64,000 bases of DNA from Tatumella sp. JGM91 (GTDB taxonomy: Bacteria; Pseudomonadota; Gammaproteobacteria; Enterobacterales; Enterobacteriaceae), in contig NZ_JAERJP010000013.1 in the NCBI RefSeq assembly GCF_018257575.1, forward strand, positions 1 through 64,000. Direction: 5' to 3'. Both the position numbers and the translations under genes were made by a program. Each line of letters starts with the position of its first letter. The stretch's first letter is position 1. The notes beneath the pieces were generated by a model. The model did no database searches. It was not told the DNA's origin and saw only the letters and a list, made by a program, of their open reading frames with translations. Of the stretch, positions 18,082 to 27,886 are shown one piece after another.

Positions 18082-18801
18082 CTAAAATACCTCAACCCAC
18101 ACCGATGAAAACGGCATTGCCAGCAGTAATGCCGGCAGCATATTGGCTACCGGAAATGACTTAATACCACAAATCCGGAAGCCGGTCGCCAGCATTAGCA
18201 CGCCTCCCACCGCCGAAAAATCGGCCTGCATTACCGGTGTGGTCAGCGGCAGAATATAAATTGCCCCGTAAGCCAGCAGCAACTGAATCGCCAGCTGGGG
18301 GATCGCCACCATCGCCACCGCAACCCCCAGCGAGGTTGCAAAAATCGCGGCAGTAAACAGATCGAGAAACGACTTCGCGATCAGTATGCTGGTATCGCCG
18401 GTCATTCCCTCATGCATGGCACCAAAAATGCCGGTACCACTGGCACAGAATAAAACGATAATGGCAACATAACGTTGCAGGAAGGCATCCTGAGATTGCA
18501 AATCATGATTTTTTAGCCGAACCAGCCGCTCTGTCAGTCCCCTCGCCTGCGCCCCCAGTTTACCTATCCCCTGTTCCAGAAAAACCAGTTCACCGAGTAA
18601 CGCACCGAGGACCACCGACAGTACCATCACCGGCATATTCACCACCTTCACCACCAGCACCACTCCCATACACATGGAAGCCACCCCGAAAATCAGGGGC
18701 ATACTGGTGCGTACCCGCTCCGGCAAACGATGGCTTAATATTGCCCCAGCAATACCGCCAATCAGTACTGCCGAACCATTGATATAGGGTCCGATAATCA
18801 T
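18082..18801 (-). CDS. yqgA: YqgA family inner-membrane protein (DUF554)
   Basis: The 239-residue protein aligns along its length with E. coli YqgA (235), sharing MIIGPYINGSAVLIGG, IIVLFCASGTGIFGAM, EGMTGDTSILIAKSFLD and PVANMLPALLLAMP. Six to seven hydrophobic helices predict an inner-membrane protein, perhaps a transporter; its role is not known. GGGAG lies 7 nt before the chosen ATG at 18801; a further ATG 18 codons upstream lacks support. Confidence 0.92.
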   Translation of the reverse strand: MIIGPYINGSAVLIGGIAGAILSHRLPERVRTSMPLIFGVASMCMGVVLVVKVVNMPVMVLSVVLGALLGELVFLEQGIGKLGAQARGLTERLVRLKNHDLQSQDAFLQRYVAIIVLFCASGTGIFGAMHEGMTGDTSILIAKSFLDLFTAAIFATSLGVAVAMVAIPQLAIQLLLAYGAIYILPLTTPVMQADFSAVGGVLMLATGFRICGIKSFPVANMLPALLLAMPFSSVWVEVF

Positions 18802-19026
18802 TTTTATACTCCCTGCAGATACTGCCACAGACTTTCCCGGGTGCGGCGTGGTCATTCCACTGACCGGACTGATGATAATTAACCACCATCTCTGATAACG
18901 ACACGTTATTCCGCTGTGCGGTCATGCCTGCGGCGCGGTAAGGGAAAGCATAACAGGCGGTCACCGGCAGACCTGTTCACGGGGCCGGTAAGCGCCAATA
19001 TTCCGCCCTTCATTCTGTCCGGCGGA

Positions 19027-20514
19027 TTATTGCGGGGTAAACCCCGGGATAAAACGACTCACATCCACTTCCATAAACACACTGCGCTGGAAACCGGCTT
19101 TCAGATCGTAAGGCACCGTACAGTCAAAAATCGTTTTACAGGCAATCCCCTGACTACGGATGGACGGACTGAATGCCGGATCAGAAGAAGGGTCTAACGG
19201 ATGACAACGCACACCCGGGATAAAAACCGTACTGATATCTCCCTGGTAACGGGTGGTCATTGCCCACATCACATCACTCAGGTCGAAAATATCGACATCC
19301 TCATCCACCAGCATGACATGTTTCAGTTCTGAGAAGGCCGCAAACGCCAGCAGAGCTGCCTGCCGCTGCCGTCCTTCATCTGCTGATGTCCGTTTTTTTA
19401 CCTGCAACACCGCCAGGTATTTACCGGTGCCCGGCGACGGACAGTGCACATTCAACACAAAACCGGGTAAAGCACGTTCCACCAGCTGTAAAATACTGGC
19501 TTCGGTGGGGATCCCCGCCATATTGGTATGTTCATCACTCGGGCCAATACAGGTTTGCAGAATCGGATGTTTTCGGTGGGTAATTGCTTTGACTTTTATC
19601 ACCGGCACCGCAGTCTGAGCAGCACCGGTATAGCCCGGAAATTCCGGCATCGCTTTACCTGTGCGGGTATTCTGATCTTCCTGCACCCGGACCCCGGGGA
19701 GTAACTCTCCTTCAATAACCACTTCGGCATTAGCGATGGCCAGGGCATCAACCGAGAGACAACGCGTCAGTTCGACAGGTTGTTGGCGCAGGCTGCCGGC
19801 AATCGAGAGTTCATCAAACCCCAGCGGGGTGGCTGGCGGTTCAAAACAGGCGCCGATTTCAATGGCCGGGTCGACCCCGATGCTGACGGAAATCGGTAAC
19901 GGTTTCCCCGCCGCTTCCGCTTTCTGGCGAAAGACATCCAGATGGCGACCCGGCACAAAATACATTGAAATTTCGTCTTTGCTCTGCACACATAAACGGT
20001 GAATAGTGACATCATGGGCCCCCGTTTCCGGATCAGCCGCATAACACATACCCAGCGTAAAATACGGACCGGCATCCTGCGGGGTATTGGTCGGTGCCGG
20101 CAGAATCTTCAGGATATCAAAACCGGGATCCGTCGCCAGATGGACGACCTGCTGACATTCCGCTGGCTGCCCGGCAATCACTCTGGGCGGAATCGGTGTC
20201 GACACCGCATCTTTCAGCATAAACGCCAGTTTTTCCGGCACAGTTCCGAATAACCGTGCGACCCGCTGGCGTGAAGACAGCAGGCCAATCAGTACCCGCA
20301 TATCCTGATAACCTTTAACCTTATTGAACATCATCGCGGGGCCAATGCGGGTTGGCCGTTGTACAGTACCGTGAGCACCAACATAGCGGTACACTCCGGA
20401 TAGCTCAGCCACCTGGTCAACCGGTTCGTCCGTGTAAATCAGTTCATCATCAAAGCGGCTGAGCAATTCAATGGCACTGCGTAAATCCGTTACTTTTTTC
20501 GGGGTATCTGTCAT
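19027..20514 (-). CDS. UbiD-family hydroxyarylic acid decarboxylase (AroY/LpdC type)
   Basis: The 495-residue protein belongs to the prenylated-FMN-dependent UbiD family. It looks closest to Klebsiella AroY (protocatechuate decarboxylase) and Lactobacillus LpdC (gallate decarboxylase): PAMMFN, PAPTNTPQDAGP, DVTIHRL, GLDPA-like GVDPAIEIGACFE, EGELLPGVRVQED, GKAMPEFPGY and VDEDVDIFD are shared. The Glu/Glu/Asp triad of the family lies in the EGELLPG...QED segment. It probably removes CO2 from protocatechuate or gallate, detoxifying plant phenolics. The usual UbiX-type flavin prenyltransferase partner is not in the window. A LysR gene is divergent. Confidence 0.87.
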   Translation of the reverse strand: MTDTPKKVTDLRSAIELLSRFDDELIYTDEPVDQVAELSGVYRYVGAHGTVQRPTRIGPAMMFNKVKGYQDMRVLIGLLSSRQRVARLFGTVPEKLAFMLKDAVSTPIPPRVIAGQPAECQQVVHLATDPGFDILKILPAPTNTPQDAGPYFTLGMCYAADPETGAHDVTIHRLCVQSKDEISMYFVPGRHLDVFRQKAEAAGKPLPISVSIGVDPAIEIGACFEPPATPLGFDELSIAGSLRQQPVELTRCLSVDALAIANAEVVIEGELLPGVRVQEDQNTRTGKAMPEFPGYTGAAQTAVPVIKVKAITHRKHPILQTCIGPSDEHTNMAGIPTEASILQLVERALPGFVLNVHCPSPGTGKYLAVLQVKKRTSADEGRQRQAALLAFAAFSELKHVMLVDEDVDIFDLSDVMWAMTTRYQGDISTVFIPGVRCHPLDPSSDPAFSPSIRSQGIACKTIFDCTVPYDLKAGFQRSVFMEVDVSRFIPGFTPQ

Positions 20515-20717
20515 GGTAAGCCTCTCAGACGGTTGGCATCGGGGGAAATCGACGGCAAACGTCTCAGGTCTTTATTGCTGTGACCCGGCATGTGCATTAC
20601 CAGCAGGTCTGCGCCGACTTTATACCCGACCAGTGTCTGAATTCTGCTGATTATTGTCTAATCACAATCACCCTGTGTTTAATAAGCTATCGTTATCAGG
20701 ATTTCGCGGAGAGCCCT

Positions 20718-21617
20718 ATGGAATACCGCCATCTGCACGCCTTTGTGCTGTTGTCTGAAGAGCTGCATTTTGCTAAAGCTGCCAGCCGGCTTAATATCGC
20801 CCAACCAGCTCTCAGCCAGCATATTAAGGCCCTCGAACAGGAAACCGGATTAGCGCTATTTACACGTGACCGGCGACACGTCGCGCTGACCCCTGAAGGC
20901 CGGCAACTCCTGCCACAGGCCCGGCTGGCCCTCAGCCATTTCGCCCGGTTCCGTGATACTGTACGGGTACTGAAACAGGGGGTACGGGGACAGTTAACTC
21001 TCGGCTATGTCGGCAGCTCGATTCTCGACCCGGCGTTATCCACCCTGATTAATCATTACCGGCAACAGCAGCCAGCCATCGGTATTCACATTGAAGAACA
21101 TTGTGTCGACCAGCAAATAGTACGCTTACTGAATGACCAGCTGGATGCCGCTTTTATCCGCTCTCCTTTCCCGCAGGTTCCGGGGCTGAATTATCTGGAT
21201 ATCGTCACCCGGCCCCTGATTGCCGTACTGCCGGCCGGACACCGGCTGTTAAAACATCCCGCTTTGTCGCTGGAATCCCTGGCCGATGAAACCTTTCTGC
21301 TGCAACAGGACCCGCCGGGGGTGGGCCTTGGCTGGTCGGTGATAGAAGCCTGCCGCCGGGCAGGATTTACCCCGCATTCCGTGATCCCTGCCCGTGACGT
21401 CTCTGTCGCCTGTGGCCTGGTTGCCATGGGTATGGGGATTACGGTAGTACCGGAAACCCAGCGATCGATACTCACCCCGGGCATCGGCTACTGCCGGCTG
21501 AAAGATCAACAAGCTACTACCACCCTGACACTGGCCTGGCAACGCCGTCGCTATCACCACGCCTTAAAAAATTTCATCCTGTTTATGAAACAAGTAACCG
21601 GGAAAAAACAGTACTGA
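20718..21617 (+). CDS. LysR-family regulator beside the AroY-type gene
   Basis: The 299-residue regulator has an N-terminal winged helix (EYRHLHAFVLLSEELHFAKA then LNIAQPALSQHIKALE) and a periplasmic-binding-like effector domain. The HTH resembles the BenM/CatM/CbbR branch, many of which respond to aromatic acids. It is divergent from the decarboxylase gene with a 203-bp shared region, the classic LysR arrangement. In lactobacilli a LysR regulator likewise controls gallate decarboxylase genes, so autoregulated control of the neighbour is a good guess. Start at 20718 follows GGAGA. Confidence 0.88.
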   Translation: MEYRHLHAFVLLSEELHFAKAASRLNIAQPALSQHIKALEQETGLALFTRDRRHVALTPEGRQLLPQARLALSHFARFRDTVRVLKQGVRGQLTLGYVGSSILDPALSTLINHYRQQQPAIGIHIEEHCVDQQIVRLLNDQLDAAFIRSPFPQVPGLNYLDIVTRPLIAVLPAGHRLLKHPALSLESLADETFLLQQDPPGVGLGWSVIEACRRAGFTPHSVIPARDVSVACGLVAMGMGITVVPETQRSILTPGIGYCRLKDQQATTTLTLAWQRRRYHHALKNFILFMKQVTGKKQY

Positions 21618-21661
21618 CTGACCACAAAAACAGATTAGCCAGGCTCAGTGGCTCACAACTT

Positions 21662-21690
21662 TTGCATTTCCCGGTTATTCCCGGTATAAA
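21662..21690 (+). promoter_or_regulatory. Sigma-70 promoter of mmuPM
   Basis: TTGCAT (21662-21667) and TATAAA (21685-21690) are spaced by 17 nt. The predicted start near 21697 lies just before the met boxes and about 38 nt before the mmuP start codon. Confidence 0.7.
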
Positions 21691-21708
21691 CACTGACTCA
21701 GCTTTTTT

Positions 21709-21724
21709 GGATGTCTATACGTTT
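21709..21724 (+). promoter_or_regulatory. Tandem MetJ met boxes
   Basis: GGATGTCT-ATACGTTT matches two tandem AGACGTCT boxes at 12 of 16 positions, and the following eight bases AGAAGGTT match a third at 5 of 8. The site lies between the predicted promoter and the mmuP start, where MetJ-S-adenosylmethionine would block transcription. E. coli mmuPM is a known MetJ target. Confidence 0.7.
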
Positions 21725-21734
21725 AGAAGGTTAT

Positions 21735-23153
21735 ATGCAGGATCACTCTGAGAATGCGCCACTGAAGCGCACCATGAAGTCCCGTCACCTGGTGATGCTG
21801 TCACTGGGCGGGGTTATCGGTACCGGGTTATTCTTTAATACCGGTTACATTATCGCTTCCACCGGAGCCGCGGGTACCCTGTTAGCCTATCTGATTGGCG
21901 CACTGGTTGTCTGGCTGGTAATGCAGTGTCTTGGTGAATTATCCGTGGCTATGCCGGAAACCGGCGCATTCCATGTCTATGCCAGCCGCTATCTCGGCCC
22001 CGCCACCGGATATACGGTGGCCTGGCTTTACTGGCTGACCTGGACGGTGGCCCTCGGCTCCAGCTTTACTGCGGCCGGATTCTGTATGCAATTCTGGTTT
22101 CCGCAAACTCCGGTCTGGTTGTGGTGTCTGATCTTCTGCGTCCTTATCTTCGGGCTGAACGTTGTTTCAACCCGCTTTTTTGCCGAAGGTGAATTCTGGT
22201 TCTCACTGATCAAAGTGTTTACCATTATCCTGTTCCTGATACTTGGCGCTGCGGCCATGACGGGGGTGCTGCCAATGCACGATGGTACTCCGGCTCCCGG
22301 TCTGCACAATATCACTTCACAGGGCTGGTTCCCTCATGGCGGCGTGCCGATTCTGATGACGATGGTCGCGGTTAACTTCGCCTTTTCCGGTACCGAGCTG
22401 ATTGGCATTGCTGCCGGAGAAACCGAAAATCCCCATAAAGTGATCCCTATCGCTATTCGTACCACAGTCGCACGACTGATTATTTTCTTTGTCGGTACCG
22501 TCTTTGTGCTGGCCGCGTTAATCCCGATGCAACAAGCCGGGGTCGAGAAGAGCCCGTTCGTCCTGGTGTTTGAAAAAGTCGGTATCCCTTATGCCGCCGG
22601 TTTCTTTAATCTGGTGATCCTGACGGCTATTCTGTCTGCCGCAAACTCAGGACTTTATGCATCTGGCAGAATGCTGTGGTCACTGGCGAACCAGAATACC
22701 CTGCCGCGCTGTTTTACCCGGCTGACCAAACGCGGCGTCCCCCTGACCGCCCTGTCCGTCAGTATGCTGGGCGGAATACTGGCGCTGGCCTCCAGTGTGA
22801 TCGCGCCTGACACCGTGTTTGTCGCTCTGTCGGCAATCTCTGGTTTTGCAGTAGTCGCGGTGTGGCTGAGTATCTGTGCCTCCCATTTCATGTTCCGCCG
22901 TCGCCATTTACAGCAGGGTAAATCCCCGGAAGAGCTGCTGTACCGGGCCCCCTGCTACCCGCTGGTGCCGGTACTGGGGTTTGTACTCTGCCTGGTGGCC
23001 TGTGCCGGGCTGGCATTCGACCCTGATCAGCGCATCGCCTTATGGTGCGGTATCCCGTTTGTCGCGTTATGCTACCTGGCCTATTTTATTACCCGCAAAA
23101 TGAAGATGCGCACCATCCAGCCATCAGGGGAGAAGCACTATGCCGCAAAATAA
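21735..23153 (+). CDS. mmuP: S-methylmethionine permease
   Basis: This 12-helix APC-family permease imports S-methylmethionine, an abundant plant sulfur compound. The 472 residues are very similar to E. coli MmuP throughout ([71 protein letters not shown]). I chose the ATG at 21735, which has AGAAGG at 4-nt spacing; an in-frame ATG at 21711 falls inside the met box and lacks a ribosome site. mmuM overlaps its end by 14 bp. Confidence 0.96.
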   Translation: MQDHSENAPLKRTMKSRHLVMLSLGGVIGTGLFFNTGYIIASTGAAGTLLAYLIGALVVWLVMQCLGELSVAMPETGAFHVYASRYLGPATGYTVAWLYWLTWTVALGSSFTAAGFCMQFWFPQTPVWLWCLIFCVLIFGLNVVSTRFFAEGEFWFSLIKVFTIILFLILGAAAMTGVLPMHDGTPAPGLHNITSQGWFPHGGVPILMTMVAVNFAFSGTELIGIAAGETENPHKVIPIAIRTTVARLIIFFVGTVFVLAALIPMQQAGVEKSPFVLVFEKVGIPYAAGFFNLVILTAILSAANSGLYASGRMLWSLANQNTLPRCFTRLTKRGVPLTALSVSMLGGILALASSVIAPDTVFVALSAISGFAVVAVWLSICASHFMFRRRHLQQGKSPEELLYRAPCYPLVPVLGFVLCLVACAGLAFDPDQRIALWCGIPFVALCYLAYFITRKMKMRTIQPSGEKHYAAK

Positions 23154-24084
23154 TCCGCTATCACTGCTCAGCAACGGGCTGCCTTTTTTACTGATTGACG
23201 GGGCGATGGCAACTGAACTGGAAAACCGGGGCTGCCAGCTGGCCGACAGCCTGTGGTCAGCAAAGTTACTGACCGAAAGCCCTCAGCTGATTGAACAGGT
23301 CCATTACGATTACTATCAGGCCGGAGCACAGTGTGCGATTACCGCCAGCTATCAGGCCAGCCTTCCCGGCTTTGCGGCACGCGGAATTTCTGCCGCAGAT
23401 GCACAGGCTCTGATGCGTCTGAGTGTTACCCTGGCGGCCAACGCCCGCCATCGTTTCCTGTCACAACATCCGGATACTGGTCCGTTGCTGATTGCCGGAT
23501 CTGTCGGCCCTTACGGTGCCTGGCTGGCTGACGGGTCAGAATACCGTGGCGATTACCACCTGACCCCTGAGCAATATCAGACGTTTCACCGCCCGCGTAT
23601 GGCAGCCCTTCTCGAGGCCGGCGCCGATCTGCTGGCCTGTGAAACCCTGCCATCCTTTGAAGAGATTCGGGCTCTGGCAGAGCTGTTAACCGAATTCCCG
23701 CGGGCGAAAGCCTGGTTTTCATTCACCCTGCGCGATGCTCAGCATCTGAGCGATGGTACCCCTCTGAGTGAAGTGATCGCGTTTATTGAGTGTTATCCGC
23801 AGATTTTCGCGACAGGGATTAACTGTATTGCGCTGGCGCAGACCACTGATGCGTTACGTTATTTACATTCACTGACGCCTCTGCCGCTGGTGGTCTATCC
23901 CAACTCCGGAGAGGATTACGATGCTGTCAGTAAATGCTGGCACGGCCACGGTGAAAGCGACGCCACTCTGGCTGAATATTTACCGGCATGGCTGGAAGCA
24001 GGCGCAAAACTGATCGGCGGTTGCTGCCGCACCACCCCGGCAGATATTACCGCCTTACGCCAGTTACAGACCGGCAACCGCTAA
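23140..24084 (+). CDS. mmuM: Homocysteine S-methyltransferase
   Basis: MmuM moves a methyl group from S-methylmethionine to homocysteine, giving two methionines. The 314 residues resemble E. coli MmuM (310), a TIM barrel with zinc-binding cysteines in GINCIA and GGCCRTTP and the N-terminal [15 protein letters not shown] within the end of mmuP serves as ribosome site, so the two genes are translationally coupled and share the MetJ-controlled promoter. Confidence 0.96.
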   Translation: MPQNNPLSLLSNGLPFLLIDGAMATELENRGCQLADSLWSAKLLTESPQLIEQVHYDYYQAGAQCAITASYQASLPGFAARGISAADAQALMRLSVTLAANARHRFLSQHPDTGPLLIAGSVGPYGAWLADGSEYRGDYHLTPEQYQTFHRPRMAALLEAGADLLACETLPSFEEIRALAELLTEFPRAKAWFSFTLRDAQHLSDGTPLSEVIAFIECYPQIFATGINCIALAQTTDALRYLHSLTPLPLVVYPNSGEDYDAVSKCWHGHGESDATLAEYLPAWLEAGAKLIGGCCRTTPADITALRQLQTGNR

Positions 24085-24260
24085 GCCTCAGGCGGTTTCC
24101 ATTTTTCACTGGCCGTCCGCTACGCCCGTCATTCCGCGGGTATATACACTTATAGCAGTCTCCGCGATTATTTTTATCGGGAACAGAAAGCAACTTATAT
24201 GCCAGAACAGCGTGGAGTGATACAAAAGCGGGATTGCGGAGAACGTCACGGAACAGATAC

Positions 24261-24285
24261 AGCGGATAACCTGCGGTTATCCGCT
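24261..24285. repeat. Perfect 11-bp hairpin between convergent genes
   Basis: AGCGGATAACC and GGTTATCCGCT close a 3-nt loop between mmuM and the convergent ATPase gene. No T-run flanks it on either side, so it may stabilise mRNA ends or terminate weakly in both directions. Confidence 0.55.
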
Positions 24286-24295
24286 GTCAGGCAGG

Positions 24296-25078
24296 TCAGA
24301 GTTCGCCGCTGACCAGACCATCGATATGTACCTGAGGTACACCCTGTGAACAGAGTTCGATACGACCACGAACACCATAGACTTCGGCCAGGCTTTGCGG
24401 GGTAATAACCTCTGACGGTGCACCGCTTGCCACAATCCGTCCCTCTTTCATCATGACAACATGATCACTGTGACGTAATGCGATATTAATGTCATGCAAC
24501 ACCACCACGGTCACCATATTCCGTAACCGGGTTTCACGTGATACCAGGCTCATCACATGGTACTGATAGTTCAGATCCAGCGCACTGAGTGGCTCATCAA
24601 GTAACAGTAACGAGGGATTACGTACCAGCGACTGGGCCAGCCCGACCATCTGCTTCTGCCCGCCGGATAACTCATCCATAAACCGCAGAGCCAGAGCACC
24701 GATCCCGACTTCATCGAGCAGTTGCATAATACGTTCGGGCGTAAAATCAGCCCCCTGCTGACCTGTCGCCCTGGCGGCCACCAGTATCGATTCCAGCACC
24801 TGCAAATGCACCCCGGAAGGCAGACTCTGTGGCAGGTAGACCACTTTATCCCCCCTTTCCGCCAGTGACATCTGGTTAAGATTCTTATTATCCAGCCAGA
24901 TTTCACCCTGTGCCCGGTTCAGCCCGGCCAGCGCACGCAACAGTGTCGATTTGCCGCAACCGTTAGGCCCCAGTAACACCGTCACTTTACCGCGCGGAAT
25001 CTGTTCGAGGGTCATTTGCTCAATCACCGGATGACGACGATAACCGGTGGTCAGCTGTTTAATATTCAGGGAATCCAT
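24296..25078 (-). CDS. Iron-siderophore ABC transporter ATP-binding protein
   Basis: The 260-residue ATPase is of the FecE/FhuC type. Visible elements are Walker A GPNGCGKST, Q-loop YLPQSLP, signature LSGGQKQMVGLAQ, Walker B LLLLDEP and switch VVLHDI. It energises uptake of ferric siderophores by the permease encoded just upstream; the start codon overlaps the permease stop (TAATG). The siderophore is unknown. Confidence 0.92.
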   Translation of the reverse strand: MDSLNIKQLTTGYRRHPVIEQMTLEQIPRGKVTVLLGPNGCGKSTLLRALAGLNRAQGEIWLDNKNLNQMSLAERGDKVVYLPQSLPSGVHLQVLESILVAARATGQQGADFTPERIMQLLDEVGIGALALRFMDELSGGQKQMVGLAQSLVRNPSLLLLDEPLSALDLNYQYHVMSLVSRETRLRNMVTVVVLHDINIALRHSDHVVMMKEGRIVASGAPSEVITPQSLAEVYGVRGRIELCSQGVPQVHIDGLVSGEL

Positions 25079-26148
25079 TACAAATTCCCCCGGTGACGCA
25101 GAATGATCACAATAAAGAAAGGAACTCCGACCAGTGAAGTAATAATACCAATCGGGATTATGACTCCCTGTTCAATATTTTTTGAAACCACGGAGGCCAG
25201 CGATAATACCAGCGCGCCAATCAGACCGCTGGCGGGCAGATAGAAGCGGTGATCTTCCCCGACCAGTTGCCGTGCAATATGCGGTGCCACCAGACCGATA
25301 AAACCAATCGGTCCGACAAACGCCACCGCCAGTGCAGATGCCAGACTAATACGCAGCAGCGACGTCATCCGTAACCGGGCCACATCAATCCCGAAACTTG
25401 CCGCCCGGTCTTCACCCAGCCGCAATGCCGTCAGCTGCCAGGCACTTCTCATGGCCCAGGGAAGTAAAATCACAATTGCGGCCGCCAGAATACCCAGTTT
25501 TGGCCATGAAGCACGACCCAGGCTGCCCATGGTCCAGAAAACCAGCGACTGCAGGGTATCTTCACTGGCAATAAACTGCATCATGGCGACCAGCGCATTA
25601 AAGGTAAACACCAGTGCAATACCGAACAACACCACCGTGGTGCGGGTATTTACCGTGCGGCGACTCACCAGATTGAGGATAAACGCGGTAAGAATGGCAA
25701 AAATAAAGGCATTACCCGTCACCAGCCACTGGCCGGGGATCCACGGGATACCAACCCCCAGTACCAGGGCCAGGGCCGCACCGAAAGAGGCTGCCGAAGA
25801 CACGCCTAAGGTAAACGGGCTGGCTAACGGGTTATTCAGGATAGTCTGCATTTCGCTGCCGGCCATACCGAGGGCAAAACCGACCACAACTGCCATCAGG
25901 GTAAAAGGTAAACGGATGTCCCAGACAATCACCCGGGTAGCATCATCGACCGACGAGGGATCAATCAATGCTGTCAGTAAGGTGCTGAGATCCAGACGGG
26001 CAGGACCGATAGTAAAATCAAGAATGACACTCGCGCAGATAGCGATAAACAACACCAGCAGTAATAACACCCGTTTACGGATAATTTTTCGATACTCTGC
26101 CCCGATACCGCCGGTCTGGCGGGTCACAGGTTCTGTTACAGTACTCAT
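25078..26148 (-). CDS. Iron-siderophore ABC transporter permease (FecCD family)
   Basis: The 356-residue protein has eight to ten membrane helices and the FecCD hallmarks RLPFTLMAVVVGFALGMAG, NPLASPFTLGVSSAA, and near the end GFIGLVAPHIAR and GEDHR-like sequence that contacts the ATPase. It works as a homodimer or with another permease. The start MSTVTEPV at 26148 has GGAAG at 8 nt; the frame is open 68 codons further upstream but that part is hydrophilic leader containing a hairpin. The matching binding protein is encoded divergently. Confidence 0.9.
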   Translation of the reverse strand: MSTVTEPVTRQTGGIGAEYRKIIRKRVLLLLVLFIAICASVILDFTIGPARLDLSTLLTALIDPSSVDDATRVIVWDIRLPFTLMAVVVGFALGMAGSEMQTILNNPLASPFTLGVSSAASFGAALALVLGVGIPWIPGQWLVTGNAFIFAILTAFILNLVSRRTVNTRTTVVLFGIALVFTFNALVAMMQFIASEDTLQSLVFWTMGSLGRASWPKLGILAAAIVILLPWAMRSAWQLTALRLGEDRAASFGIDVARLRMTSLLRISLASALAVAFVGPIGFIGLVAPHIARQLVGEDHRFYLPASGLIGALVLSLASVVSKNIEQGVIIPIGIITSLVGVPFFIVIILRHRGNL

Positions 26149-26229
26149 AAATAATACTTCCGCGTTCTGAAAACTGATTGCAGTGTTTGCCAGCCGCCGG
26201 CCCCGGACGATAACTTTCCCGGCAGTGCA

Positions 26230-26259
26230 CATAATAAAAATGGCTTTCAGTAAGCCATT
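26230..26259 (-). terminator. Terminator-like hairpin in the permease leader
   Basis: On the minus strand AATGGCTT and AAGCCATT form an 8-bp stem with a 5-nt loop followed by TTTATTAT. It lies between the putative Fur box and the permease start, so it may attenuate the permease-ATPase transcript or end a short RNA. Confidence 0.45.
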
Positions 26260-26276
26260 CTTCCCCGGTGACAAAA

Positions 26277-26295
26277 TATAATAATAATCATTCCG
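26277..26295 (-). promoter_or_regulatory. Putative Fur box
   Basis: TATAATAATAATCATTCCG matches the 19-bp Fur consensus at 14 positions, including an unbroken ATAATCATT. It lies 129 bp upstream of the permease start, in the region shared with the divergent binding-protein gene. Iron repression of both units is expected for such transporters. Confidence 0.5.
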
Positions 26296-26570
26296 AATGA
26301 TACCCTGAAAACAAGCGAATTCAACGCTAAACAATTTACACAACGTAAACATTGATGAGATAAGTCTGCCCGCCGCGTCCCCCTTCTCTGTCGCGGATTG
26401 TCAGATGCTCTGACCATCACAGTCACGCCCGGTAACAGTTTTACTCTATAACTGCTGCGCTTTAAGGTTAATAGTAATTATGATATCAATTCGTATTCAT
26501 ATTCAGGTCCGGTAGTAATGCCCCGCGCAACCCACCGGTTATTGGTCATAAAATACTCAGGAATCCCCCG

Positions 26571-27722
26571 ATGAAGTACGCGAAGCAACGTTTTCAGGGT
26601 TTATCCCGTTATGCACGTCATTGCCTGGCTGCCGCTTTATGCTTATCTCCGCTGGCAGCCCTGGCGACGGATTATCCTCTGACTGTCAAAGATATGGATA
26701 ACCGGACGGTGGTGATTAACCATGAACCCGAACGCATTATTCTGCAGGACGGCCGCGATATTATGGCGCTGGCACTGCTGGACCGCGATAATCCGTTTGC
26801 CCGGGTGGTGACCTGGAACAACCTGATCAAAAAGCAGGACAGTCAGGAATGGGCAGTGCTGAGTAAGACCTGGCCGGACGCTGCCAGAATTCCTGATATG
26901 GGATTATCAGATCAGGGGAATGTGAACCCGGAAACTGTCCTTTCCACCCACCCCGATCTGCTGGTCGCTCAGTTACGGGCGAAACCGGCGCTGGAGCAAA
27001 CCGGCGTTCTGAAACGTTTCCGCGAATTACATATTCCGGTGATATTCCTCGACTATGAACTGCACCCGATGCAGGACACGGTGCCAAGTATCACACTGCT
27101 GGGGAAAGTACTGAACAAAGAGCAGAATGCTAAAGCATACACTGACTTCTATACCCGCCGGCTGGATCAGATTAACCAGGTCGTCAGCAAACAACAGAAA
27201 AAGCCATCGGTATTTATTGAGCCGATTGCCGGTAACTCTGATAACTGCTGCTTTACCCATGGTAAGGCTGGCTGGGGTGAGCTGGTGGCTGCAGCCGGCG
27301 GAATTAATATCGGTTCAGAATTACTGACCGGCGCTTCCGGATTTATCAACCCGGAACAGATTATCACCATGCGCCCGGACTGGTATCTGATGACCGGTTC
27401 CAGGCGGGGTGCACCGGGTAATCCGGTATTGCCGTTTGGCTACAACACCAGTGTACCGGCCATTCAAGCCAGTTTTGATGCCCTGTTGCATCGTACTGCC
27501 GTCGCCAATATTCCGGCAGTCAGCGAAGGCCACGTCGGCGGTATTTATCACCATTTTTATAATCACCCGTGGAATATTATCGGTGTCGAAACCCTCGCCC
27601 ACTGGTTCTATCCGCAGCAATTTGCCAGCCTGAACCCGACCGCAGATTATCACTATATTGCGACGCATTTTACTAAACTGCCCGATGACCCGGTGAATCT
27701 GAGCTACCGTCCGGAGAAATAA
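26571..27722 (+). CDS. Periplasmic iron-siderophore binding protein
   Basis: The 383-residue protein has a signal peptide (about 1-32, ending LAALA) and a FepB/BtuF-like fold: YPLTVKDMDNRTVVI at the mature N-terminus, the family loop PERIILQDGRD, and ligand lobe NPEQIITMRPDWYLM. A cysteine pair in SDNCCFTHGKAGWGEL is a notable feature. It delivers a ferric complex to the permease encoded divergently. The two transcription units share a 422-bp region that contains a putative Fur box. Confidence 0.85.
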   Translation: MKYAKQRFQGLSRYARHCLAAALCLSPLAALATDYPLTVKDMDNRTVVINHEPERIILQDGRDIMALALLDRDNPFARVVTWNNLIKKQDSQEWAVLSKTWPDAARIPDMGLSDQGNVNPETVLSTHPDLLVAQLRAKPALEQTGVLKRFRELHIPVIFLDYELHPMQDTVPSITLLGKVLNKEQNAKAYTDFYTRRLDQINQVVSKQQKKPSVFIEPIAGNSDNCCFTHGKAGWGELVAAAGGINIGSELLTGASGFINPEQIITMRPDWYLMTGSRRGAPGNPVLPFGYNTSVPAIQASFDALLHRTAVANIPAVSEGHVGGIYHHFYNHPWNIIGVETLAHWFYPQQFASLNPTADYHYIATHFTKLPDDPVNLSYRPEK

Positions 27723-27730
27723 ACCGTGAC

Positions 27731-27752
27731 AGGGAAGTCTGCTGACTTCCCT
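27731..27752 (+). repeat. 9-bp hairpin after the binding-protein gene
   Basis: AGGGAAGTC and GACTTCCCT pair around a 4-nt loop 8 nt after the stop codon. No T-run follows. It may protect or end the mRNA. Confidence 0.5.
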
Positions 27753-27886
27753 GCTACACTCTGGCCGGGCCTGAGGGACACTGCAAAAGACGGCGTTTTA
27801 CAGGATAAGTACGGCCGGAGGTGTAACGTGGCGGTGACCCGTCACCGGCCGCCGCTGGTTTACGGCGATATTGCCAGATGCGGGGA

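Noticed and set aside
25451-26170. 239-codon plus-strand frame opposite the iron permease
   Set aside because: Long only because of the codon pattern of the permease on the other strand; no start context or family.
26467-26500. Fur box directly before the iron-binding protein gene
   Set aside because: The best alignment reached only about 10 of 19 consensus positions, little better than AT-rich background.
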